Assembly (NCBI RefSeq): GCF_023156585.1
Contig: NZ_JALNMI010000006.1
Coordinates: 124,001 to 188,000 of the forward strand
Origin: Subsaxibacter sp. CAU 1640
Lineage (GTDB): Bacteria > Bacteroidota > Bacteroidia > Flavobacteriales > Flavobacteriaceae
Reading direction: 5' to 3'
Length of the DNA: 64,000 bases
Part shown: piece after piece, positions 45,101 through 52,127 of the stretch
Numbering within the stretch: the first letter of the stretch is position 1
How the letters are laid out: every line of letters starts with the position of its first letter
The notes under the pieces: model-generated
Databases searched by the model: none
Seen by the model: only the letters and a program-made list of their open reading frames with translations
What the model was told of the DNA's origin: nothing
Position numbers and translations under genes: made by a program

Positions 45101-47200
45101 AATGGAGCTGCGGCCAATGAAGGTGGTGGCGGAATTTTCAACGCTGGTGGAGCAGTGATAGTTCAAAACGGAACGGTAATCACGAATAATGATGCTACTG
45201 GAGCTGCTGGTTCTGGTGGTGGAATTCTAAACGATATGGGAAGTTTAACTGTTTCAGATTCTGAAATCAGCAACAATACTTCAATCAGAGCAGGTGGTGG
45301 TATAGAAGTTGCCTCTGGTGGCGGAATGAACACCTTAACTAATGTCACTTTGAATGGTAACAGTACAGCAGCTTCACCAGGAAATGGTGGTGGTTTGCAC
45401 ATTACAGGTAGTGATGACTCTATGATTAGTGGTGGAACCGTTAACGGAAACACTGCTTCATTAGAAGGCGGTGGTCTCTGGAATGGTACAGGTACTATGA
45501 CCGTTGATGGTGTTACCATTAATGGAAATACAGCAAATGGTGCAATGGCCAACGAAGGCGGTGGCGGAATTTTCAACGCTGGTGGAACATTAGTTGTTCA
45601 AAACGGAACGGTAATTACGAATAATGATGCTACTGGAGCTGCTGGTTCTGGTGGTGGTATATTGAATGATTTAGGAAGTTTGACTGTAATGGATTCTGAA
45701 TTAATTGGAAACACCGCAGTAAGAGCTGGTGGTGGTATTGAAGATAATTCAGCAATGGGTGGTCTTTTGACCTTGACCAATGTGACATTATCAGGAAACA
45801 GTACTGGCGCTGCACCAGGGAATGGTGGAGGCTTGCATATTACGGGCCCTGGCGATTCTAATATTACAGGAGGTCTAGTAACTATGAATGATGCTGCTCG
45901 AGAAGGTGGTGGACTTTGGAATGGTTCTGGAATTATGACATTGGATGCTGTTACTGTAGATGCAAACACTGCAACTGGAGCTGCGGCAGATGATGGTGGT
46001 GCTGGTATATTTAATAATGGTGGAACTTTGAATGTCACTAATGGAACTGTGGTATCCAATAATGTAGCTTCTGGTGCATCCGCTTCTGGAGGAGGATTGT
46101 TGAGTACTGCTGGTGCGGTAACTGTATCGAATTCAACATTCGATTCCAATTCAGCAAACAGAGCTGGTGGAGCAATTGAATTGATTGACGGTACACTTGA
46201 TTTTATGAATTCTGTTATGTCGAATAACGATGTGAATGGAACAGCTGGAACGCCAGCACCGGGTAATGGTGGTGGATTCCACGTTACTGGAATGTCTGGG
46301 ACAATTAATTTTGTTGGAAGCACAATCACTGGAAATTCGGCTGGAAATGAAGGCGGTGGTCTTTGGAATCAAAATGGTACGACTATGATGGTTTCTAATT
46401 CCACTATAGATAATAATTCTGCAGCAGAAGGTGGTGGAGTTTACAATAATACAGGTTCTATTACGACTGTAATGACAAGTACCATTTCTGGAAATACAGC
46501 TACTGTTTCAGGTGGAGGTTTGACGAACAATGGTGCAAGTTTAGATTTAAATGCTGTTACTGTTGCGCAAAATACAGCAGCAACTGGAGGTGGAATTGAT
46601 GCGGTTAATAATGTATCGCTTAAAAATTCGATTGTAGCATTAAATACTGCTGGTTCAGGAACTGACGTTTCAGGAAATTTGACTTCAAACGACTACAATT
46701 TAATTGGTTCAGATGATTTGAATGTGTTTGCACCGCAAGCGAATGATTTAGAGGGCGTGGACCCAGTAGTTGGGCCGTTGCAGGATAATGGTGGAACAAC
46801 CTTGACACATCAATTGCTTGATGGTTCACCTGCTTTTGACGCTGGAGACCCAGGAGATAACTTCGATGACCAAATAGGGCAACCTGTTTTTGGAGCATCT
46901 CGCGATATTGGAGCTTACGAATCTCAAGTGGCATTATCAATTGATGAATTCAATCAAACTGCTTCGGTATTGAAAATATATCCAAATCCAACAAGAGGAC
47001 AATTTAATATTGTGATAAACGACAATGTTGTTGGAAATGTAGATGTTCAGATAGTTTCTATGACAGGAAAACTGGTACAGAAATTATCAATTGGCAATGG
47101 TGTCAATAATATGGATATTAGCGGAATGGCATCAGGATTGTACATCGTAAATATCAATACAGAAAACGGGTCATCTTCCCATAAATTGATATTGGATTAA
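42107..47200 (+). CDS. Giant secreted beta-helix repeat protein with Type IX sorting tail
   Basis: The 1697-residue product has a signal peptide (MKKQITLLIALHLAIFTSTN). A glycine-rich right-handed beta-helix region follows to about residue 1500. It is built of composite modules of roughly 145 residues, each with five rung types in fixed order: GGGIFNN, SGGGI, RAGGGIE, GNGGGLHITG and EGGGLWNG. Then comes a choice-of-anchor-like segment (VGPLQDNGGTTLTHQLL, DIGAYESQ). The last 80 residues are a Type IX sorting domain (LKIYPNPTRGQFNI, ending SHKLILD). It is probably a surface or released adhesin-like fibre; no catalytic residues are recognisable. Confidence 0.9.
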   Translation: MKKQITLLIALHLAIFTSTNSFAQLVTSSADDGSDGTLRQEIADTPAGGTITFDGSVTSITLTMGELLINKQLTVTGAVTINGNASGRIFNISSGPVILNNLTLTNGLEANGGAIYIANAAVTINNSSINNNVANGASGSGGGIYNDVGGVLIVNNSAITSNISNRAGGGIEDNSGVGLGITLNNVNLDNNNTGVSPATAAPGNGGGLHITGAGDALITGGSANGNLAAREGGGLWNGSGTMTVNNMMIDNNDAQGPAADDGGGGIFNNGGTLIVQNGTSITNNTATGTLGSGGGIFNLSPGTLNVDGLTISGNTAMRAGGGIEIASASGETYTFNNLTLDGNTVFGPAPGNGGGLHITGAGNVVYNGGTVSNNVAFEGGGLWNSVGTMSINGTTITGNTANGDITGGGGLFNNGGILNVDATTMLTGNIAMAATPGGRGGAIFNSTGGTLNVASGLTISGNYASRAGGAIEDASNGTLTLSGITLTENSAGVDIGLGSMANPGNGGGIHLSGTTNLNISNSNVSENYAAQEGGGLWNNLGTMTLDFMTVGENISSGSAADDGGGGVFNNGGTLMIQNSAIIYNIADGTAGSGGGIFSTSGNVTVDDTWVAYNNSMRAGGGIELIEGSLSLSNVTLDFNITSSSPGNGGGLHITGAANSTIFGGTVSGNTASREGGGLWNGLGTMTVTGTTIDGNIASGAGADDGGGGIFNNGGTLDVEAGTTVSNNIADGSAGSGGGILSIGGTVTVTGASIVDNRANRAGGGIELAGGTLNLVDATLDSNNAGVAPAVASPGSGGGLHVTGSATTNITGGTTNDNIAANEGGGLWNGSGVMTIMNHTVDGNTASGNDTMVPGAAGGGGIYNEGGTVNISGTTSVINNIADGAQSTGGGILNASGVLMANGTTIMDNQSNRAGGGIETNGTGSVTLTNVMLNSNDTGVVTGAGAPGNGGGLHVSGSGTVDVIGGTVSMNTAASEGGGLWNGTGTMTVDATTIDDNTANGAAANEGGGGIFNAGGAVIVQNGTVITNNDATGAAGSGGGILNDMGSLTVSDSEISNNTSIRAGGGIEVASGGGMNTLTNVTLNGNSTAASPGNGGGLHITGSDDSMISGGTVNGNTASLEGGGLWNGTGTMTVDGVTINGNTANGAMANEGGGGIFNAGGTLVVQNGTVITNNDATGAAGSGGGILNDLGSLTVMDSELIGNTAVRAGGGIEDNSAMGGLLTLTNVTLSGNSTGAAPGNGGGLHITGPGDSNITGGLVTMNDAAREGGGLWNGSGIMTLDAVTVDANTATGAAADDGGAGIFNNGGTLNVTNGTVVSNNVASGASASGGGLLSTAGAVTVSNSTFDSNSANRAGGAIELIDGTLDFMNSVMSNNDVNGTAGTPAPGNGGGFHVTGMSGTINFVGSTITGNSAGNEGGGLWNQNGTTMMVSNSTIDNNSAAEGGGVYNNTGSITTVMTSTISGNTATVSGGGLTNNGASLDLNAVTVAQNTAATGGGIDAVNNVSLKNSIVALNTAGSGTDVSGNLTSNDYNLIGSDDLNVFAPQANDLEGVDPVVGPLQDNGGTTLTHQLLDGSPAFDAGDPGDNFDDQIGQPVFGASRDIGAYESQVALSIDEFNQTASVLKIYPNPTRGQFNIVINDNVVGNVDVQIVSMTGKLVQKLSIGNGVNNMDISGMASGLYIVNINTENGSSSHKLILD
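42430..46560 (+). repeat. Tandem composite repeats within the beta-helix gene
   Basis: The EGGGLWN rung recurs nine times, near 42.81, 43.24, 43.70, 44.13, 44.57, 45.03, 45.47, 45.91 and 46.35 kb, at spacings of about 430-460 bp. All spacings keep the reading frame. Most copies have diverged at DNA level. The copies at 45.11 and 45.55 kb are nearly identical at an offset of exactly 435 bp (145 codons). Confidence 0.88.
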
Positions 47201-47224
47201 TAGCTTTAACCCAAATTAATTCTG

Positions 47225-47256
47225 AAAAGGCCATCGCTCGATGGTCTTTTCTTTTT
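47225..47256 (+). terminator. Terminator after the beta-helix gene
   Basis: AAAAGGCCATCG (47225-47236) pairs with CGATGGTCTTTT (47239-47250) with one G-T pair, then further T. It lies 24 nt after the stop codon and just touches the 3' end of the convergent DinB-like gene. Confidence 0.82.
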
Positions 47257-47791
47257 AAAAATTGCCTCTAAAATGTAATGCTTGCTTAATGTGCTCTAAA
47301 TGATGGTTGCAATGCCAAGAGTACATTGCGAGTGCTTCTGTCAGTTGAAAGCGTTTGTTGTGTTCAGGATGAACGTAAACTCGTTTGAAATCATCTTCAT
47401 TCATTGTTTTCAATAGCGTTGCCCATTTTGAATGTAAAGCTTTTAATAATTGAAGCGAATCACTGACCTCATTAGAAGTGCCATCTTCAAGTTCAGCCCA
47501 TTTTGCCTCTTGGTAAGGTTTTATGATTGGTGAATCTTCAGTTAAGGTTAATTTAAACCTGATGAAAGCATTCATATGGCTATCAGCTAAATGATGCACC
47601 ACTTGCTTGATTTTCCATCCATCAGGACGATAGGGTAAGTTCAATTCTTCTACAGATAAATTCCTGACCAAATCTTCTATGGCTTTTGGCATCTGCTCAA
47701 TATCAGAAATCCATTCTTTAATTTTTGATTCATCGATAGCTTCTTGAAAATGAAACTTACCAATTGGATATTTCAATGTTTCTAAATCCAT
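47255..47791 (-). CDS. DinB/YfiT-like metal-dependent transferase
   Basis: The 178-residue protein matches the YfiT branch of the DinB four-helix superfamily, which includes thiol transferases such as bacillithiol S-transferases. The metal-binding histidines are visible in QVVHHLADSHMN and in YSWHCNHHLEHIKQ. The N-terminal PIGKF segment is typical of YfiT. It is followed by a 9-nt gap to the VOC gene upstream in the same direction, suggesting co-transcription. The substrate is unknown. Confidence 0.82.
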   Translation of the reverse strand: MDLETLKYPIGKFHFQEAIDESKIKEWISDIEQMPKAIEDLVRNLSVEELNLPYRPDGWKIKQVVHHLADSHMNAFIRFKLTLTEDSPIIKPYQEAKWAELEDGTSNEVSDSLQLLKALHSKWATLLKTMNEDDFKRVYVHPEHNKRFQLTEALAMYSWHCNHHLEHIKQALHFRGNF

Positions 47792-47800
47792 TTCTTAAAG

Positions 47801-48181
47801 CTATTTAGGCAATGATGTAATCCACCAAACATTCCCAAATGGATCAGTGACGCCACAAGTTCTGCCATAATCTTGATTACTCAATTCCATCAAGATTGTT
47901 GCGCCATTATCAAGCGCCATTTTGAATCGCTTATCTGCATCATCTACATAAATGAATAGATTGGCATTTTGAGGTTCAAAATTATCAGTAGCATCAGCAA
48001 ACATAATAGTAGAATCACCAATTTGTAATTCGCAATGAGCCAAAATGGAGTTCTCTTCGACACGATAGGTTTTATGGGTAATGGTTGCGCCAAACACAGT
48101 TTGAGCAAAATCGATAAATTTGGAAGCATTTTTCAAGATCAAATAAGGCATAACCGTTTGATGGTTTTCGGGAATTTTCAT
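47801..48181 (-). CDS. VOC/glyoxalase-fold protein (PhnB-like)
   Basis: The 126-residue protein has the opening PYLILKNASKFIDFAQTVFG and the closing GVTDPFGNVWWITSL that are typical of PhnB-like members of the vicinal-oxygen-chelate superfamily. The HCELQIGDSTIMFAD segment forms the first half of the fold. Such proteins serve as dioxygenases, isomerases or resistance proteins. The specific function cannot be read. It pairs with the YfiT-like gene downstream. Confidence 0.8.
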   Translation of the reverse strand: MKIPENHQTVMPYLILKNASKFIDFAQTVFGATITHKTYRVEENSILAHCELQIGDSTIMFADATDNFEPQNANLFIYVDDADKRFKMALDNGATILMELSNQDYGRTCGVTDPFGNVWWITSLPK

Positions 48182-48233
48182 TTGGCGTTTTTTTAGGTAT
48201 TCTAAAATTAAAAAATATAATCATTCATAAAAG

Positions 48234-50552
48234 TTAAAACCACAACCGAAAACTGATATTTGGGGTAATTCCCAAGGACCTATTTTCAATTTTGGAAATA
48301 GTGTCATCATCATTCAAAATGAAATAACTATTTAGAATGTTTTTCCGATTGAGAATGTTCCAAACAGATGCGCCTACGGTAGCTTTCGTCTTTTTACCAA
48401 TCTGAAATTGATAAATAGCCGAAAAATCTGTTCTAATATATTCCGAAATTCGTTGATCGTTTGGCGTGTCATATTCTATAAATGACGAACCTGATGATTG
48501 ATTTTCCAAAGGCAATGTCGTCGGTCTTCCAGAACGATAATTGAGTCCGAGTGCCATTTTGAAAGCTTTGTAATTATAAGTTGCAGCTAAAGTTGCTGCG
48601 TGCCTAACATCTACATTGTTCGGAAAAGAATTTCCATTGTTGAGATTTTCAAATTTATAGTCATTAGTGCTAAAGGAGTAGCTCAACCACGCACTGAAAC
48701 TATCAAACTGTTTATTCACCAGTAAATCGATACCTTTAGTTTGGTAGCTACCTATTTCATTTACAAACTGATATTGATTTTGAAATCCTTGGCTTCTGCT
48801 TGTGATTCCGGAAACATCTTTTACAAAAGCTTCAGCACTCAACAATAACTTGTTTTTATTGTAATGCAATCCAATAGAAGCCTGCTTGCTTTCAATCATT
48901 GGAACTTCTTCATTGTCAGAAAGAATCCATCGGCGTTTTTCAATGCCTAAAAAATCATCTTGTAAGTCAATGATTTGTGAGATGGTTTGACTTTTAAATT
49001 CAGCCAAAAATTCCAAACGAAGCGCATTACTGAATTTATGGCTCACTGCTATTCTTGGTTCTGTATAAAATTCGCTAAACCTATCCACATAATTTATGCG
49101 AAGACCAATGCGAGCATATGAATTTTTGTTGCCAGATGTAAATTCGGCCTCACTATAAATAGCGTGAGACCGATTGATGCGTTTACTGAAACTATTGAAA
49201 TCTGGATTATTGATGACTTCTGTATTGCTGACACTTACTTCGCTGAATTGATAACCACTATGCAGCTTCAAGTTTTCATCAATATGATTGGTTGCATTCA
49301 GTTTCAAGCCCAAGTCCTTCACCTTATTTTCTTGAATCAAATTAAAGTCATCGGTCAAATTTGCATTGTTGGCGTCCAAATCATAATTAGACAAATATAT
49401 TTGAGCTGTTGTGGTTAAGTTGGCATTCCAGTATTTTAGATATTCCAAGCCAGTTGCTAAATTTGTTTGTTGCAAATTACTTTCTGATGTTCGAGTGACA
49501 GAATTTACCGTAGAAGATTCATCGTAATTAAGATTATTGTTTATTGAGGCGAAATTAAAACGAAGTTGGTCAGAATCGGTTACATCATACAGAAATTTGG
49601 TCGACACATCATAGAAATAAAAATGCTCATTGCTTGAAACAGACGAACCATTATTTTGTTGAGAATTGGTGAAGTCTGAATCTTCAAAAACACGTTTCAA
49701 ATACTGGTCATAAGTTGGAGTAAAGATAAAATCAGTGATGGAACGACGTGCAGAAATTTGTACTTCTGTTTTTTTTGAAAGAGGAATTTTTGCAAAACCA
49801 CTTGCGCTCAACAGATTGAAACCAGCGCCAGCATCGAAATTTTGATTGAGTGCGTTGGATTGCTGCATATCGATAACGCTCGAAACACCATCACCATATT
49901 TGACACTGGTACCGTTTTTTGAGACATTGACACGTTTTGTCAAATAAGGATTGAAAGCCGAAACCAACCCAAAAAAGTGACCAGATTGATACATTTTAAT
50001 GCCATCCCAAAGGATTAGGTTTTGGTCGTGCGTTCCACCTCGTACATTGATGTTTGAGACCGTTTCGTCAACACTCAAAATACCTGGAAGTGCTTGGATG
50101 GATTGCAACACATCTGGTTCTGTCAAACCAGGCAAAATGTCAAAATCTTCAGTATCAATCGTGATTTTACCATCACTCTTTTTGGAAATACCTTTTGTAA
50201 GGAAGTTTTGAACAACCACTTCTTCGAGTTTTTGTACAATAAACTCACTGAATGGATTTGTTCTGACGGATATGACAACGCTATGTTCATCTACCACAAT
50301 AAAATCTAAATTGGTTTCTGAAGATAGTTGTTCAAGCGCTTGTTCCAAATTGAAATTTTCACTTGGTAATGACGCTGTTTTCCCTTCAATTGCTTTGTCT
50401 AAATAAGTGAAATGTACCTGAAATCGTTCTTCAAAATGCTTTAAAACATTGGAAAGTGGCTGCAAACCTTTGGCTGTACTCTGCGAAAAACTACAGTGTA
50501 CATTCCATAAAAAAGATAAAAAAAAGAATAAAGTAATGCGAAAGTTACTCAC
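48234..50552 (-). CDS. TonB-dependent receptor with N-terminal STN signalling domain
   Basis: The 772-residue product has a signal peptide (ITLFFFLSFLWNVHCSFS). An STN (secretin/TonB short N-terminal) domain follows at about 30-95 (LKHFEERFQVHFTYLDK, VDEHSVVISVR). Then come the plug (LPGLTEPDVLQSIQALPGI, INVRGGTHDQNLILWDG) and a beta-barrel ending in aromatic SFRLWF. STN domains pass an uptake signal to FecR proteins. The carboxypeptidase-like domain found in many Bacteroidota receptors is absent. It overlaps fecR by 8 nt. The substrate is unknown. Confidence 0.9.
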   Translation of the reverse strand: MSNFRITLFFFLSFLWNVHCSFSQSTAKGLQPLSNVLKHFEERFQVHFTYLDKAIEGKTASLPSENFNLEQALEQLSSETNLDFIVVDEHSVVISVRTNPFSEFIVQKLEEVVVQNFLTKGISKKSDGKITIDTEDFDILPGLTEPDVLQSIQALPGILSVDETVSNINVRGGTHDQNLILWDGIKMYQSGHFFGLVSAFNPYLTKRVNVSKNGTSVKYGDGVSSVIDMQQSNALNQNFDAGAGFNLLSASGFAKIPLSKKTEVQISARRSITDFIFTPTYDQYLKRVFEDSDFTNSQQNNGSSVSSNEHFYFYDVSTKFLYDVTDSDQLRFNFASINNNLNYDESSTVNSVTRTSESNLQQTNLATGLEYLKYWNANLTTTAQIYLSNYDLDANNANLTDDFNLIQENKVKDLGLKLNATNHIDENLKLHSGYQFSEVSVSNTEVINNPDFNSFSKRINRSHAIYSEAEFTSGNKNSYARIGLRINYVDRFSEFYTEPRIAVSHKFSNALRLEFLAEFKSQTISQIIDLQDDFLGIEKRRWILSDNEEVPMIESKQASIGLHYNKNKLLLSAEAFVKDVSGITSRSQGFQNQYQFVNEIGSYQTKGIDLLVNKQFDSFSAWLSYSFSTNDYKFENLNNGNSFPNNVDVRHAATLAATYNYKAFKMALGLNYRSGRPTTLPLENQSSGSSFIEYDTPNDQRISEYIRTDFSAIYQFQIGKKTKATVGASVWNILNRKNILNSYFILNDDDTISKIENRSLGITPNISFRLWF

Positions 50553-51441
50553 GCTTTAAAATAATCGTACGGTTTGTTTTGCTATACGTTAGTTGTAAAG
50601 GTAAAGTTATGGATTTTATTGCTGTATCCATATTTTCGTGAGTGAAACTTCCTGTAAAAAGTTGAGAATCATCAATGGATTTCAAATTTATATCAACATC
50701 AAATTGACGCTCAAACTCCGCAACGACTTCCTTGAAAGGAACACTTTTGAAACGACTATAATTGTCAATCCAAGAGGGATAAGGTTGAATTTCTTTTTCG
50801 GTAGCAATTAATTTCCCATCTCTGATTAAAAAAGTATCACCAGATTTTAATATGACATTCTTTTGTTTGAAAAAAACCTTAACGGAGCCTTCGTAACAAA
50901 TAACCTCAAAATATTCTGCTCGTTGTTTGATGTTGAATTGTGTGCCAAGAACAGACACAATGCCATTATTGGTCTGGACTTTAAACTTTGAGCCTTTGAC
51001 GACTTTGAAGTAAGCCTCACCATTGAGCGTCACTTTGCGGTTATCCTTCCAATTATTTTTGTTAAAAGATAATTCAGAAAGCGCATTCAAATTTACTTCA
51101 GAACCATCAGGTAATTCAACAATCTCTTTTTGGGCAACTAGTGTTTTAAATGTGGAATCTAAAGAAGTGGTGTAGAAATAAAAACCAAAACACACCACAA
51201 AAATAGCTACAATACTCATAGCTGCGGGTAACCAATTCCTTCTCTTCGGTTTGGCTTTATTTATTTTTTGAAGTACAGACTTTAACTCGTCCGAAGTATT
51301 GTATTCAGGAGCTTTTAAGTCTTTGGCACAAGTGTCTAACCGCATCAACGCATCGTAATCCTCAAGCTGTTTGAAAGCTTCAAGTTCTTGTGCATCAAGC
51401 TCGTGGTTAAGCCATTTGTATATTAAATCCTCTCGGTTCAT
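50545..51441 (-). CDS. FecR family anti-sigma factor
   Basis: The 298-residue protein has a short cytosolic domain (about 1-78), one membrane segment (about 79-99, AAMSIVAIFVVCFGFYFY), and a periplasmic FecR domain (EIVELPDGSEVNLNALSELS, GTQFNIKQRAEYFEVICYEG). It ends in a DUF4974 domain (FKEVVAEFERQFDVDI). It should hold or activate the adjacent ECF sigma factor and receive the signal from the STN domain of the receptor. Its end overlaps the receptor start, so the two are probably translated together. Confidence 0.93.
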   Translation of the reverse strand: MNREDLIYKWLNHELDAQELEAFKQLEDYDALMRLDTCAKDLKAPEYNTSDELKSVLQKINKAKPKRRNWLPAAMSIVAIFVVCFGFYFYTTSLDSTFKTLVAQKEIVELPDGSEVNLNALSELSFNKNNWKDNRKVTLNGEAYFKVVKGSKFKVQTNNGIVSVLGTQFNIKQRAEYFEVICYEGSVKVFFKQKNVILKSGDTFLIRDGKLIATEKEIQPYPSWIDNYSRFKSVPFKEVVAEFERQFDVDINLKSIDDSQLFTGSFTHENMDTAIKSITLPLQLTYSKTNRTIILKRE

Positions 51442-51513
51442 AATCTGGGTTTCAATACTATAACAGTTGTTTCAATAAAATTCCTACCCAACTCAAATTT
51501 TTTTATTCAATAC

Positions 51514-52029
51514 TTATAGACCTTCAATGTCTTTTCGCAATTGTTTCAATGCGCCATAAATTCGTTTTTCCACTGCTTTTGTGGAGATGTCCAATAATTT
51601 TGCAATCTCTTTAAAGCGCTTGCCTTCAACTCTATTCATCAAAAATGCAACACGCTGTGCTTCTGTTAAATTGGCAATGGCATTGTCCAGTTTTTGCTGA
51701 TATTCCTTCTCTTGCAACAAGAATTCTGGACTTTCATTGGTATATGATTTTGGCTGTGATTTTTGATGCCGAAGCACCACTTTTTGATGTGCAAATTCAT
51801 TCAACATCAAATTATTTGCGGTTGTAAACAAAAAACTTTTGGCTTTGTCTGGTGGAATAGTGGCGCAATTTTCCCAAAGTTTCACAAATGCTTCCTGTAC
51901 TTTGTCCTTCGGGTTAAGATGGCTGCCAAATTTATAGAACAAAAAATCGTGCAAATCTTTGGCGTACTTTTCAAACAAAGTGCTAAAAAGGCGCTCCTCA
52001 CAGATATGGTCTTGTAATGGTTTGTTCAT
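51514..52029 (-). CDS. ECF-type RNA polymerase sigma factor
   Basis: The 171-residue protein has region 2 (LHDFLFYKFGSHLNPKDKVQ, EAFVKLWENC, SFLFTTANNLMLNEF) and region 4 (LTEAQRVAFLMNRVEGKRFK, EIAKLLDISTKAVEKRIYGA). Both are typical of the FecI-like sigma factors of Bacteroidota. It heads the sigma-fecR-receptor operon; the gap to fecR is 72 nt. It is divergent from a LamG lipoprotein across a 98-bp region with a perfect dyad, so that gene may be part of its regulon. Confidence 0.93.
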   Translation of the reverse strand: MNKPLQDHICEERLFSTLFEKYAKDLHDFLFYKFGSHLNPKDKVQEAFVKLWENCATIPPDKAKSFLFTTANNLMLNEFAHQKVVLRHQKSQPKSYTNESPEFLLQEKEYQQKLDNAIANLTEAQRVAFLMNRVEGKRFKEIAKLLDISTKAVEKRIYGALKQLRKDIEGL

Positions 52030-52077
52030 AAAAATTTCTTCGCTGTGAATTTATAAAAATAAAAAATAGGGTAGGTA

Positions 52078-52119
52078 TTTTTCGAATGAATCTGTTCCAT
52101 TAACAAATACTTCGAAAAA
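52078..52119. promoter_or_regulatory. Perfect 9-bp inverted repeat between the sigma operon and the lipoprotein gene
   Basis: TTTTTCGAA (52078-52086) and TTCGAAAAA (52111-52119) are exact reverse complements separated by 24 nt. The right arm ends 8 nt before the lipoprotein ATG at 52128. It could be an operator for a dimeric regulator or an mRNA hairpin near the start codon. A near -7 sequence TATTTTTC overlaps the left arm. Confidence 0.6.
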
Positions 52120-52127
52120 CTTTAATA

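Noticed and set aside
42430-46560. Regular repeats that could suggest a CRISPR array
   Set aside because: The period is about 435-460 bp, everything stays in one reading frame, and no short identical repeat with unique spacers is present.
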